This document shows, one piece after another, positions 33,960-47,547 of a stretch of 64,000 nucleotides of DNA. The notes under the pieces were generated by a model. The model saw only the letters and a program-made list of their open reading frames with translations, ran no database searches and was not told the origin of the DNA. How positions within the stretch are numbered: position 1 is the stretch's first letter; each line of letters begins with the position of its first letter. The position numbers were made by a program, and so were the translations under genes. The stretch is from Tillus elongatus (Eukaryota > Arthropoda > Insecta > Coleoptera > Cleridae), in assembly GCA_964006375.1 (NCBI GenBank), contig OZ023268.1, positions 82,657,835 to 82,721,834 on the forward strand. The letters run 5' to 3'.

Positions 33960-35711
33960 CATTCGCCACCATTTCCGTCCCGTATCAGAGAAATTACACT
34001 CTAAAAAAAACCGCGTGCGTAGACTAGCTCAACGCACCGGAAACCCCACCGACAAACGAGACGCAAACAGACTCATCAAACAAGTACGATCCGCCCTACA
34101 AGAACTCCGCAACAATCGTTGTGAGGAGCGCCTGCAAGCCGTGTCTACCCAAGACAATTCCATCTGGCAAATGGCAAAAGCCCTTCGCTCCCAAAAACTT
34201 CCGATATCCCCACTTCACGGCCGTAACGGTGTCGTATACATGGATGCGGAGAAAGCTACTGCATTCGCAGATCATCTGGAGTTCCAATTCAGCCCGAATT
34301 ACAACAACGTTGATCTGTCGCATGTAGCAAGAACGCACCGCTACGTCAGGAGTGCGCTCTGCCCCACCCCAGACACAACTATCGAGCCCACAACTTTCAA
34401 GTTTCCCAAATAATCAAATCATTAAAAAAATAGAAAAGCTCCGGGATACGATGGAATCTCCAACGTAGCCCTGAAAAACATCCCCCGCAAAGCAGTGGTA
34501 TTCCTAGTTACGATTATGAATGCCATGCTGCGATTTCAACATTTTCCTTCCATGTGGAAACTTGCCGACATTATCAACATCCCGAAACTCGGCAAATATC
34601 CGCTGTTCCCTCAGAACTTACAGGCCCATTAGCCTACTACCAGTCATCCCCAAAACCGCCAAAAAACTGATTAAAAAAAGGCTAGCTTCATTCACCTCAG
34701 AAAATCGTATCCTCCCGGATGAGCAATTCGGTTTCAGACACCAGCACTCCACCACAGACCAAGTCCTTCGTGTGGTGGAAAACATCACCGAAGGATTTAA
34801 TAAGAACAAGTCAACTGGTGCAATATTTCTTGACATTGCCCAAGCCTTCGATAGGGTTTGGCTTGCGGGCCTCCTAAACAAACTTCTATCATTTAATTAT
34901 CCTCTCCCTCTGATTCTGCTAATCAGGTCATACCTGCAACAAAGGAAGTACCAGGTCAAACATCTGGAAGCCAGATCTAGAACGTACCCAGCCACGGCTG
35001 GTCTCCCGCAGGGTTCTGCTATCTCCCCTCTGCTGTACAATATATTTGTCGCAGACATTCCGACAGCCCCCCCTAAACGTGACATACGCACTGTACGCAG
35101 ACGACACTACCATCCTCAGCAGCTCCACTCAGCCGAGGATAATAACCGAACGACTTCAGACCGCCGTAGTCGAGCTGCAAGCATGGTATAGGAAATCCCT
35201 TCTAGCCATAAACCCTGATAAATGCTCAGCAGTCCTATTTTCCAAGAGGAGACACACACCTCACGAAAACGTATCATTAGACAACCGCCTAATTCCCTGG
35301 CAAGATTCCGCCAAATACCTCGGGGTTTGTTCGAAACAGTCAGATTCACTCTGATCTGGAAATGCCTTCGATACTTCAGTTCATAACTCAACTATCCACA
35401 ACTCAGTTCGCAAAAGCCGCTTCTCACCCAAATGCTCTTCTCCGTAGTGCCACCGACTACGACGAGCAACTTCCACATAAGCATAAGCGTCCAAAGGTTA
35501 TACTTACCCGCTAACGCCCCCGCGGCAAAACAGAATGGAAACATTCATACCCAAAAAGTCATTGTGTGAAATCTTTCCGACGGAGGTATGGACTAAGGTC
35601 CGGTACTCCCAGGAAGGGGTTTTTAGTGAGTACAGTCTCACAGTGCCACGGCACCTACGGGGCCATGAATGGGGTCTGCATGAGCATTTCCTCCTCCTGT
35701 ATCAAAAAAAA
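33960..35711 (+). mobile_element. jockey-like non-LTR retrotransposon copy 2, 5' truncated
   Basis: Close relative of 3408-5388 with the same 5' start to within about 10 bp, and the same 3' end with an A-run at 35704-35711. It has an internal deletion of about 265 bp at about 35328, where 'aaatacctcggggttt' jumps directly to 'gttcgaaacagtcagattc', with a short shared 'ggttt' at the joint. Confidence 0.85.
33965..35390 (+). pseudogene. jockey-type reverse transcriptase, broken
   Basis: Open pieces 34015-34413 ('RTGNPTDKRDANRLIKQVR', 'IWQMAKALRSQKLPISPLHG') and 34520-35191 ('RPISLLPVIPKT', 'DEQFGFRHQHSTTDQVLRVV', 'GAIFLDIAQAFDRVW', 'GLPQGSAISPLLYNIF'), then a frameshift at about 35066 into 'LNVTYALYADDTTIL' and 'NPDKCSAVLFSK'. 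The deletion removes the thumb after 'SAKYLGV'. Better preserved in the fingers and palm than copy 1. No endonuclease. Confidence 0.9.
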
Positions 35712-36625
35712 GCTGGGTTTTCAATCAGAACAATTTCCAAACGCATAGAACGAAGTGTGCCAACAGATAGTATTGGTCCAGGTGATCTGTAGAAGGAATC
35801 CATAACAGTCATCATAGATCCGGACGACCTCGAGCAACTTGAGCACGGGAAGATCGTCATTTGATGATTGCGGCTTTACAAGACAGAGTTTCCACAACAC
35901 GGTCGATTGGAAATGCTTGGTTAGGAGTTTTACAAAAAAGCGTGTCTATGGCAGCGATATATCGCAGAATACGCACATTTGGGCTTCGTTTGTATCGACC
36001 GTTTTTATGTTTCCCACTGACACCTCGAGGTGGTGTAACAGCAGATGAAATTAGGGTGGTCAATGGAATCGTGTTGTGTTCTCTGACGGATCCCAATTGT
36101 GTCTTTGGGTCCACGATGGTCGCAAAAGCGTAAGACGATTACGTGGAGAACGCAGAAATTTAAAATTTGATGTGGAACGGTATACGGCCCTTAAACGGGG
36201 TGTGATGGTACCGGGTGCCATAACCTACGGTAGAAGGTCACCTCTAGTCTTTATGCAGAAATTTGAATGCAAATGAGTACAACGAAACGTACTGTAGCTT
36301 GTTGCACTGCCATACATACGAGGGTTAATTCAACCCCTTTTCCAACAAGACAACGCACGTTTTCACATAGGAAAGGTTACTACAAGGTTCTTACAAGAAA
36401 ATAACGTAGCCCTGCTTCCATGGCCTTCTCGCTCACCAACTTATCACCAATCGAACATGTCTGGGATATGAGCGTCAATCGACTGGGTAATTTGCCCCAA
36501 CCACCGATTAACCTAGGTAACCTTCGTCACCGAATTCAAGAAACCTTCGATGATATTTCTGAGGATACCATTAATCATTTAATTTCAAGCACGCCTCGAT
36601 GTAATCATCTATTAGGCTGCGACTT
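35712..36625 (+). pseudogene. Tc1-like transposase, nearly full length, broken
   Basis: 'AGFSIRTISKRIERSV' (helix-turn-helix), 'SGRPRAT' and 'DRHLMIAALQDRVSTTRSIG' (paired-like domain end), 'VSMAAIYRRIRTFGLRLYRP', 'CSDGSQLCLWVHDGRKSVRR' (first catalytic Asp), 'VMVPGAITYGRRSPLVFMQ', 'LFQQDNARFHI' (second Asp), then 'SPIEHVWDMSVNRLG' (Glu, giving the Tc1 D-D34E arrangement) and 'LRHRIQETFDDI'. All three acidic residues are visible, spread over three frames with about 5 breaks. It begins right at the jockey A-run, so its 5' end was displaced. Confidence 0.88.
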
Positions 36626-36774
36626 CAAACACAGTCTCCTCTGTGCTTCAAACGTCACATGTTAATCATTATCAAAATATCTGTTTCACGTCTCACGTTG
36701 TTATCTTGAAAACAAAATCATTACTTTTACCCATGCCGAGTTTGCAGATATCCATTTCATTTATGGTTCGCTGA

Positions 36775-37795
36775 TTGCAAAGCACTAGAAGTTGCGCGAC
36801 TATATCAAGAACGCTTCCCAAACAAGGTCACGCCAGATAGGCGCATCTTCAAACATTCATAGAAGATCAAGGGAAACTGGTACTTTTAAATCCTAACAAT
36901 AATTTAAAAGGTGCTAGTCGGACTAAGAGAACCCCAGAAATTGAAGAAGTTATAAATTTAATTGAAGATAGTCCCAATTTGAGCACTAGAAATATTGCAC
37001 ATCAATTTAATATATCGCAAGTCTTGGTTTGGAGGATTCTCCACGACTTTCTGTTGCACCCGTATCATACGCAACGTTTCCAAGCTTTACTTCCTCAGGA
37101 CTTTCCTATGCAAATCAATATCTGCCAATGGTTGTTAGAAAAGATTGTGCTAAATTCCATCTTTGATAGCAAAATAATGTTACAGGCAAAGCTAACTTTT
37201 CCAGAAATTATATCAGAAATTTTCACAATAATCACTATTCGACTTAAGAAAACCCGCATGCAATGGAAGAATCTCACCATCAAGTGCAATTTTCTCTACA
37301 TTTCTGGACTAGAATTGTTGCAGATTACTTGATTGGACCATTTTTTCTAGCAGTGATTAAATGGCCACACTTATCGCCTGTTTTTTTTTTTTTGAGAACT
37401 TGCCCTTATTGCTTGAAGAAGTGCCGCTTTTGATTAGAGACCAAATGTGTTTCATGCACGACGGTGCACCACCTGATTTCAGTGTGGAAGCAAGATACCA
37501 TTTAAATCGTACATTCAATAACAGATGGGTAGGTCTGGTGGACCGCAACTATGGCCTCCTTGGTCACTTGACTTGAATACTTTGGAGTTTTCCTTATGGG
37601 CTCATCTTAAATCTCTGGTTTACAGCACTCGTGTTAACACTGTGGAAGATTATTTGTGAAATCGCATTATACCCTCCTGTAACACAATAAAGAATACGCC
37701 AGGGATTTTCCAAAGATTGCTCTATAATATGCGAAAAAGAGCTGAGGCATGTATCCTTGCAGGTGGACGGCATTTTCAACAAGTGAAAATTCGTT
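36775..37795 (+). pseudogene. DUF4817/DDE_3 transposase, full length, broken
   Basis: 'ALEVARLYQERFPNKVTPDR' (DUF4817), 'GASRTKRTPEIEEVINLIED' and 'SPNLSTRNIAHQFNISQVLV' (helix-turn-helix), the first catalytic area degraded near 37170-37270, 'FSLNVWTGIV'-like residues, 'RDQMCFMHDGAPPDFSVEAR' (second Asp), 'FNNRWVG', then 'SPDLNTLEFSLW' in another frame and 'AHLKSLVYSTRVNTVEDYL'. About 6 breaks. Tandem with, and in the same orientation as, the Tc1-like gene. Confidence 0.85.
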
Positions 37796-37885
37796 AAAAA
37801 AAGATAATTGTTTTTACAGAAATGCCTAAATTCCTTTTTAGTTGTCATCCATACTAGATATGTACAAACAAGTGAAAATAATTTC
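37796..37885. repeat. ~85-bp repeat, copy 1
   Basis: 'ttagttgtcatccatactagatatgtacaaac' with flanks; recurs at 38552-38640. Probably the 3' end of the preceding transposon. Confidence 0.75.
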
Positions 37886-38429
37886 TTAACAGCCAATTAA
37901 TATGTACCATACCTAATTCAATTATGTTGGTTTTTAAATTAGTTACTGGATAGTGTTTTGTTATTTTAATAAAGCATAAAAAACTCCCTAAAATGTAAAA
38001 AAAAATAGTCGTTTTTATTTTCTTTCCATTAAAACGCTAAAGTTAGGAAAAACTTTCAGGAGATCTTTTTTACAGAAATAAATAGTAATGTGAAAATGAC
38101 TTTAATTTTTAGAAAAAGCAGCGGCGTAGCATACTTTTTATTCAATATGTTTAGGATTACATCAATGGGGGCGCCACTAGTTAAAATTAAATTTTCGTTT
38201 TCCCCTCAAAGATGTGCCTCTTCACGTAATTTACCCCCACCAAGTTTAATAAAAATATCCAATAGCTGTTCTCAGTTATACAAAAGAAAATCCAAAGAAG
38301 GATTTCTTTATCACTCTGTATCTCAGACAGAAACCAAAAACGGATATATGTGTGTATGAACTTTTTTTCTTAAAATAATCTATAGAATCACTCCCTTTAA
38401 TATTGACATTTTATTATGAAACAGCCTGT

Positions 38430-38552
38430 ATATATAAATAAACAAAAATTGAAATATATGTTCTAGAGGTTCTACTACGCGCTAATTTGAAGGAATTTTT
38501 TTAAATTGAAATAGTGCGAGATTTTTTCTATGAAAATTCGCTAAAAAAAAAG
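38430..38552 (-). repeat. Repeat X, 5' end fragment
   Basis: 'aaattgaaatatatgttctagaggttct', 'cgcgctaatttgaagg' and the 5' hairpin remnant 'ttttttctatgaaaattcgct'. Confidence 0.6.
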
Positions 38553-38640
38553 AAAAAATAATTGTTTCTGCAGAAATGCTTATTAGTTTCCTTATTAGTT
38601 GTCATCCATACTAGATATGTACAAACCGGTGAAATAAATA
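38553..38640. repeat. ~85-bp repeat, copy 2
   Basis: Direct repeat of 37796-37885. Confidence 0.75.
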
Positions 38641-40030
<1,390 letters not shown>

Positions 40031-40149
40031 AACCTAAAACACGTCACGTTTGCTTGTGACGGGGGCAACTTTGACGCAAAAAGTATAGCTCAACCTTTAC
40101 CCTCCTAGGCGGAGGTGTCATCCCTCAAATTTTTTCAAATGGGAATAAA

Positions 40150-40757
40150 ATTATATTTTTAAAAATTTGAGGCATTAGTGCTCCTTATAGGAACCTCCTA
40201 TGACATGAATGCCCCTGGTAAGAACCTCTCCCGTACGATACAATAAAAGCCAACAATGGTGGCCATAAAAAATTAAAAAGCACATACGGTATGCACCATA
40301 CCTGTCGATCCAAGTCTGCCTTTATTTTTTACAACTCCTCTAGGTTAAGGAGATATAAAATTTTTCTCTCACTCGCATTCTTCGAATTGGTATCTCTGCT
40401 ATGTAGGAGCATGGGTGCTCCTGGTAGGAACGTCCTGTGGCATGATTGCTCCCGGTAAGAACCTCCTAAGTACTGCATACCACACAATAAAAACAAACTA
40501 TGAAATTTGCAGGTGGTCATAAAATAAGGCGAACGGTCTGCACCACAGTATTCAACACCTCGGGCCGACCTAAGCTTGCCTTTATTTTTTAACGATTCCA
40601 TTTACATTGGTTTAGAAGAAAATTTCCCCTCGGTCACATTAGAATTTATATCATCGCTATTTAGGGGCATGAGTGCTCCTGGTAGGAACCTCCTGTGACC
40701 TGAGTGCTTCCGGTAAGAACCTCCTAAGTACAAAACAACAGAAACAAGCAATAAATA
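40150..40757. repeat. Tandem satellite, left part
   Basis: Units starting near 40258 and 40512 (period about 254) share 'ggtgg.cataaaa', 'gtctgcacca.agtattca.cacct', 'tttatttttta' and 'taagaacctcctaagtac'. Continues after the LINE insertion at 43300. Confidence 0.8.
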
Positions 40758-43304
40758 TTTTTTTTTAATTTCAACAACACACCACGAGGGCTTACAGCCT
40801 AAATACTATCGTACCGTGGGTGTTGACAAGAAAGAGGCAGCTTGTTAATTCTGGACTTGAAGGTTTGGAGGTTCGGAGGAGAAGGAAAAACACGTGCCGG
40901 CAAGGAATTCCACAACTTGGAAGTCCTCGGGACAAAAGAGCGGGCATCACAAGAAGTTTTATGTCTGGTGACCTGGACAGTAAAAGGGTGCATTCGCTCT
41001 GTTCCCCTGGTAGATCTGTTGGGGGCAGAAGGTGGGGGAACTATAGAGGAAAGCTCCTCTGAGCAGTGCCCGTGCAGATATCTATAAAATAGAGAGAGGT
41101 CACCAACGGCACGTCGGTGGGCAAGAGATGGCAGCCTTTGGGTGAGGGTAAGGTCACCGATGAGACGTATAGCTATCTTTTGAATGGAGTCCAGGATAGC
41201 GAGTGTAGAAGCGGCAGCTGCACCCCAGATGTGGGAGCAGTATTCGAGGTTTGGCCTTATTTGTGAAGTATATAAGGTATAGAGATTAGCTGGTGAAAAG
41301 TATTTGCCAGCCCGGAAGAGGAAACCTAATTTCTTAGCAGTCGCTTCTGCAATTGATGTGACATGTTGGTGCCAATTAAGATTTCGATCCACAGAAATGC
41401 CAACAAGAGAAAAGGACTCATTACTTTGAATAACTTGGTTGTTCATTGTGATGGGTCTAGGGCTGGTGTATCTCTTATGAGAAAGAAAGCAAGACTGAGA
41501 TTTGGTGGGGTTGAATTGTACAAGATTTCTACTTCCCCAGTCTAATATTTTTTGGAGATCCACGGAGACAGAACCCTCCATGAGTCTGCGATCCTCATCT
41601 AATTGGGCTAAGGAGACAGGCTTAGAATATTGTATATTTGAGTGGAGGGTGCTGTCGTCCGCGTAACTGTGAAGTGGGTTGGATGTGCTAGAGAGGACGT
41701 CATTAATGTGGAGAAGAAACAAAGTAGGGGCTAAAGCTGAACCTTGAGGAACTCCTGCATTGATTGGATACAGTTTAGAGGAATATTCATCCACAACAAC
41801 AGAAATGCTCCTGTTGGAGAGAAAATTTGCTGTCCAGGTACAAAGTTTTGGTGGTAGGCCATAGGCCGGAAGTTTATTAAGCAGCGCTGCGTGCCAGACC
41901 TGGTCGAATGCTTTGGATATGTCTAGAGCGACAATTTGGGATTCACCATGTAGTTCCATAGACTTGTTCCAAGAATGGGTGACAAAGGAAAGGAGGTCGG
42001 CAGTCGATCTGCGCTGACGGAATCCATACTGCCTGTCGTGGATTATACTGTGTTTTTCCAGAAATTTTAGTAATTCGGTGTTTATATACTTTTCCATCAC
42101 TTTAGAGACGACTGAAAGGAGAGAAATAGGCCTGTAGTTGCTAGGAAGCGCTTTGGATCCTTTCTTGGGGATGGGTTGTACTCGAGCAGTTTTCCAGTTA
42201 CTAGGGAATATGCCTTTATTGTAAGATATCTGAAATAGACGAGTCAGGACAGGAGCAAGTTCTGGTGCGCATTTTTTGAGAACAATTGCTGGGATCTCGT
42301 CAAGGCAAGAGGCTTTCCTGGTATTAAGAGAGGAGAGCATCTTTCGTACCTTTTTAGTTTTGAAAATGATATCCGTCATTTTATGCGCGACATTGGGGAC
42401 TGTTGGTAGTTGAACATTTGGAGGTGGGTTGAGAGTAGAATTGCCGGCGAACAGCGAGGCAAAAAGTTCAGCCTTGCCCAGGGCGGTAGAAACAATTTCA
42501 TCCCCTGAGACAAGAGGTGGGAACGTGCTTTTGCAGAAATTATTCCCAATAGATTTAGCAAGAGTCCAGAAGGGTTTGCCGCCGTTGGAGCTTAAGAGGA
42601 CTTTGTTTTTGATGTGGTTATTAAACGAGTTTTTGGCCTCAGAAAGAATGCAGACGGTTTCTTGCGTCATTAAATGCTTGACGATTTTCTTGACTGGGAT
42701 TGTGTAGAAGCGTTTTGTGAGCTTTGACCTTTTCAAGTCTGGCCTTGTCACAGGATTTAGAGAACCAGGGCTTTTGAGTGGCTGAAGAGGTTTTCTGTGT
42801 CCGTGGGATAAATAATTCCATGCCAGCTTGGATAATTTCGGTGACGTTTTGTGAGATATCAGAGGGGTCAGGATGAGAGAAGCAGACAGACGCCCATGGA
42901 AATGAGGAAAAGTAATCCCGCATTTCGTCCCAGTTTGCGGAGTTGTAGTGCCAAACGATACGTGGGTGTGATGACTGTGTGACTTCGGGTTGCATTGTGC
43001 AGGAAGCAGTGACCATGCTGTGGTCTGAGCGACCAATGGGGGCGGTGACTGATATCTTATAGCATTCAGGTTGTGTAGTAAGAAGGAGATCCAAGGGATT
43101 TGAGCTGTGTGTTGGGATGCGAGGAAAGTAAGTAGGTTGCTGAACCATATTGGCTAAAGAATTGCTGACTGCAAAGGCCTCCGCTGCTCTCCCTTGTGGA
43201 TCGGTTTTTGAAGATCCTAGCCATTCCTTATTATGGACATTGAAGTCACCAAGAATAGTGACCTCGGAGGAAGGATATTCTGAAATCAGATCGGTTTTTT
43301 CAGA
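40757..43304 (-). mobile_element. CR1-like non-LTR retrotransposon in a satellite
   Basis: Minus-strand LINE with a T-run at its left edge (its A-tail, 40757-40767), 5' truncated inside the endonuclease at about 43300. Inserted into the satellite: the array continues on both sides. Possible short duplication 'aaata' at the joints. The best preserved retroelement in the window. Confidence 0.9.
40799..43300 (-). pseudogene. CR1/jockey-superfamily endonuclease-reverse transcriptase
   Basis: The endonuclease part (43300-42640) keeps 'VTILGDFNVHNKEWLG' and 'APIGRSDHSMV' (GDFN and SDH motifs); its start is truncated. One frameshift at about 42640-42660 leads into a long open frame to 40799 with 'NYRPISLLSVVSKVME', 'QYGFRQRRSTADLL', 'ESQIVALDISKAFDQVWHAA' (first catalytic Asp), 'NAGVPQGSALAPTLFLLHIN', 'HSYADDSTL' (catalytic), thumb 'LVGISVDRNLNWHQHV', 'RPNLEYCSHIWG', and the tail 'FVPRTSKLWNSLPARVFPS', common in CR1-like LINEs. 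No RNase H. Apart from the frameshift and truncation the RT looks intact, so the copy is young. CR1 (Daphne/Crack-like) versus jockey placement is uncertain. Confidence 0.92.
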
Positions 43305-43620
43305 AATACAGGTGGTTATAAAATAATGCTTACGGTATGTACCACAGTATTCAGCACTTAGGAGATATAAAGGTTTTATCTCACATTCCTTCGAATGCAT
43401 ATATTTGCTTTGTAGTGGTGTCAGTCCACCTAGTAGAAACCTAATAGGGTATGAATGCTCCTGATAAGAACCTCCTAAGTACCACATAATAGATAATAAT
43501 AACAACCAATGCAATATACAGCTAGTCATAAAATAACACACACGCTATGCACCGCAGTATTCAGCACCTCTGGCTGACGTAAGTCTACCTATATTTTTAC
43601 AACTCTTGGTTTAGGAGACA
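43305..43620. repeat. Tandem satellite, right part
   Basis: Units near 43309 and 43520 (period about 210, so shortened) with 'tataaaataatgct', 'accacagtattcagcac' and 'taagaacctcctaagtacca'. Confidence 0.8.
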
Positions 43621-44165
43621 TAATCTCCTTAGAATCTCAAAAAAAACATGGCCATGACATTTCCGCTCGATGGGACCATCTTTGCCTTCTTCCGAGCACA
43701 TTTACCCTGAAAAATTCATTGTTTTGACTGTTACTTGTCTCTGGCGTATAATAATGTATCCAGGTTTCGTCAACGGCAACGATTCGGCGCAAAAAACTCC
43801 TGCGAATTTCGCTTAAAGAGGTCCAAACACTGCTTCGACATTGAAAGTCGTATCTGCTTGTTGGCCACCGTGAGCAGTCGCGGCACCAATCGGGACGACA
43901 TCTTTCTAATATTTAACTTATGTAAAATATTGATTGCCGTACCGTACGACAAGCCTACGGCCTCTTGCTTACTTCGCCTATGTTAGTTCGGCGATCAGCG
44001 AGAATCACGTCTGCCGGGCGGCCTGGCCGCTCCTCACCAAGAATAGGTGTACGACCACATTTAAATCCTTTAAACCAATATCTCAGGGTTGTCATAAGAT
44101 TGTGAAGGGTCTCCATAGACAGTATCCAACTTCGCTTTTATTTCTTCGCATGTTTTCCCCTTCAA
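43610..44165 (-). pseudogene. mariner transposase fragment (SETMAR/cecropia-like)
   Basis: Minus strand 'KGKTCEEIKAKLDTVYGD', then broken frames, 'LSYGTAINILHKLNIRKMSS' and 'RLVPRLLTVANKQIRLSMSK' (second helix-turn-helix and WVPRLLT-type motif), and after a frameshift 'IVAVDETWIHYYTPET' with the first catalytic Asp. The DDE downstream half is missing. The upstream edge is cut by the X copy at 44165. The sequence motifs are well kept for a relic. Confidence 0.85.
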
Positions 44166-44870
44166 CAGTAAAAAGTCTGGACGCAGCAAGTCCGTTATGG
44201 AAGTGAATTTTCATAAAATTGTTTTTAATAGCAGATGTGTCTTTTTTAATGAAGGCAGGGATCAAATTTTGTTACCAGTAGAACCTATATTATGGTAGAA
44301 ACAAGGTACAATATTTCATCCACATAATTTTATTGTGTGAAAATGTATTAAAAGTTTCTGAAAATGAACTTAAAATGTTCCCGAAAAAAATGGTTTCCTA
44401 ACCCAACGAGCCTTAAGTTAATAGCAAATTGAGTTTTTTTTTAAATTTCAACAACACACAACGAGGGCTTACAGACTAAATACTATCGTACCGTGGGTGT
44501 CGACAAGGAGGAAAGAGGCAACTTGTTACTTCTGAACTTGAAGGTTTCGAGGCTCGAAGGAGAAGGAAAAACATTCGCCGGCAAAGAATTCCACAACTTG
44601 GAAGTCCTCGGGACAAAAGAGCGGGCATAACAAGATGTTCTATGTCTGGTGACCTGGACAGTAAAAGGGTGCATTCGCTCTGTTCCCCTGGTAGATCTGT
44701 TGGGGGCAGCAGGTGGAGGAACTAAACTAACTGGTTATTGAAATTTAAAGCATTTAATGAAAATTCGCTACCAAAATGCACTTGCCACGTCCCGAATTTC
44801 TTTTCTTATAAATATGTATTATATTTTGATAAAAAATGTAAAAATGCATAAGAGGTGTTCGATTTAAAAA
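44165..44870 (-). repeat. Repeat X module with a nested CR1 tail
   Basis: Starts 'gtctggacgcagcaagtcc' and ends with the complementary hairpin 'atgcacttgccacgtcc' (44778), then X body 'tttgataaaaaatgtaaaaatg'. Interrupted at 44434-44724 by a CR1 3' end. Without the insert the module is about 340 bp. Confidence 0.7.
44434..44724 (-). mobile_element. CR1-like LINE 3' end, severely truncated
   Basis: Near-identical to 40757-41042, including the T-run on the left and 'PRTSKLWNSLPANVFPS'. About 290 bp long, a dead-on-arrival 5' truncation inside repeat X. Both copies belong to one recently active family. Confidence 0.9.
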
Positions 44871-46079
44871 AAGAAAATTTGTATCACCAACGACTTATGG
44901 ACCACGTTGTGATTGATTTGATAAGATGCAGCTCAAGATAACCTATAAGTAACACATACAATTTTTTCTCGTATCTTGTATACTAATGGATATATTGACC
45001 TTTTTTTTTATACAATAATTCGCTAAAAATTATAGACTATTAAACCATAAACTCCTACTAAAACTACTGCCAAAGCACCAGCATCCATTTCAAACGAGTT
45101 TTCTGGAAATATTATAGTAAAAGTCACTAAAGTCTGAACGCAGCAAGTGCGTTATGATAGCGAATTTTCATAGAACTATGTTTAATGGCACATATGTTTT
45201 TTAAAGAAACCCATGAAATTTAGTAGATAGTGTGACCTTTATAGCAGAAAGAATATGCCATATTTCATCACACTAACTTTTTGTTTGAAAAAGTACACAA
45301 ATTTTCCAAAGAAAATTTAAAATTTTCCCAAAAAAAACTAGTCTGGCTTGCTTGGCCAACGAACCTATCCAGGTAATTTACACAAAAACTACACCAGCCA
45401 AGATATATTTATTCACAGAAATCCTTTTGACAGAAATTTAAAAAATGTTTACATGAAGATTTGTAAACAATCTGTTTCAAGAAAATTTGAGATTTTTTTT
45501 ACAAAGACTGGTTACGTAATTTGACAGCGTCCTGTATATGACATCTCGATTTTTGTGACAAATAATATAATTGAAACCCTCCCAAATTGCGTCATTTTTA
45601 TGTGACTCCAATTTCCCTTGATAAAAACAATGTATCACAATTTTTGATATGTTCCAAAATGTAAAAAGTTGAAAAAGAATTGAAATAACTCAAAAACGAT
45701 GGGCGACATCAATTTTTTCTCCTTACCAGCATGCATTAAAATTGGACGGAAATGCAATAATACTACAATAAAAAAGGGTTGTTCCATTAAAAAAAATAAC
45801 TTGCATCACCAACGACTTATGGGCCACTGTGATTGACAACACAATTTTATAAGATGCAGCTCAAAACACCCTATAAATGACTTTTATAATATTTTCCCGT
45901 ATCTTGTAACAGATATATTGAGCTTTACAGTAAAAATGCACCACCCTGTACATATGTAAATATGTAAAAACTGGGGGCTAGTTCGCACTCCTTTGAAGAA
46001 ATATTTAAAAAATTCTAAAGTCGCGGTCTTCTCAATAACGAGTTTTTCTTATACGAAAATTCGCGAAAAAATATAGACT
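44871..46079. repeat. Repeat X fragments, mosaic
   Basis: Contains 'cgacttatggaccacg' (44890) and 'caccaacgacttatgggccac' (45811), a 3' hairpin 'ctgaacgcagcaagtgcg' (45133), and a 5' end with a degraded hairpin at 46020-46075 ('cgagtttttcttatacgaaaattcgcg'). No coding signal. Confidence 0.6.
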
Positions 46080-46438
46080 ACTAAAAAATCGGCTTACCCA
46101 GAAATAGATACGAATACGTACATACCAAATTTCATAAAAAAGAGGAATTATCAACCATTTCAGTGATTTTGATTGGTATTACTCTTCTTATATGAAAACA
46201 CCCTATAACGTTTATTTATAAGGCGATTATTTTTATCGAGATCTCAACAGATAGAAATAAAGCCTGGACGCAGCAAGTGCGTTATGGTAGTGAATTTTCA
46301 TAGAAATGATCTGGCACAAAATATTTTATTATAACTTTTTTTCTTGTCACATAGAAATCTAAATTTTGGTGTATAGTTTACTTTTTATATCGTAAACCTA
46401 CCTACCAAATTTGGTTATCATAGATTTCTTATTTTTAA

Positions 46439-47002
46439 GATAAAAATTTTTTTCAAATTAAAACTCAAAATTTTCCCGGAAAACCTCGTCCGATTTTTTT
46501 GATTAACGAACTTGTCAAAGTCATTTACAAAAGGAAGGTACATGCCAAATTTTATCAAAATCGGCCTATTATTCTTTGAGATAAAAAATTTTTTCGAATG
46601 AAAACTCAAATTTTTCTCGGAAAACCACGTCCGATTTTCTTGACTAACAAACCTGTCAAAGCCATTTACAAAAGAAAGGTACATGCCAAATTTTATTAAA
46701 ATCGGCTTATTACTTTTTGAGATAAGAATTTTTTTCGAATGAAAACTCAAAATTTTCCCGGAAAACCTCGTCCGATTTTCTTGACTAACAAACTTGTCAA
46801 AGCCATTTACAAAAGAAAGGTACATGCCACATTTTATTAAAATCGGCTTATTACTTTTTGAGCTAAGAATTTTTTTCGAATGAAAACTCAAAATTTTCCC
46901 GGAAAACCTAGTCCGATTATCCTGGCTAACGAACTTATCCAAGCCATTTACAAAAGAAACGTACATGCCAAATTTGATCAAAATCGGCCCATTATTTTTT
47001 GA
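46439..47002 (-). repeat. Four tandem 141-bp units in repeat X
   Basis: Unit starts 46439, 46580, 46721 and 46862; period exactly 141 = 3 x 47, so a minus-strand frame stays open for 187 codons with a 47-residue repeat ('FVNGFDKFVSQENRTRFSGK'). Other X copies have one such unit. Probably a local expansion of non-coding sequence; coding cannot be excluded but is unlikely. Confidence 0.9.
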
Positions 47003-47011
47003 GTTATCGGT

Positions 47012-47158
<147 letters not shown>

Positions 47159-47547
47159 ATATAAAAATTGAAACTGACCCCGGATATGGGTTCTAGGGGT
47201 CCTAGATCGCGCTCATTTGAAGAAATTTTTCCAAAATTCAAAAGTCGAGATCTCCTCATTAGTGAATTTTTTCTAAGAAAATTCACTAAAAGAATAAGTC
47301 TATAGCACATATGAAAATTGTTTCCTATGCCATTTCATGGCGGCCTACTAAAACTATTTTCATTAGTAACTAAAACTCTTTTAATTAGTAACTGCATTTA
47401 TAAACTTTTTTTCTTCGACTCTAGAGATGTTGTTGCCTTTCATAGTTCGTAATAGTAGAACTTTTTTCAGGAAATTTGGTAATTAACAGTTTTAAAGAAT
47501 GACGAATCCAGTGGCGTACGTATTTTTTCCCTACAACCAACCCTAAA

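Noticed and set aside
40820..41087. Plus-strand frames at 40.8-41.1 kb
   Set aside because: Antisense shadows of the CR1-like RT.
46418..46981. 187-residue repeat protein
   Set aside because: The frame stays open because the 141-bp tandem unit is a multiple of three; other copies of the same DNA are broken.
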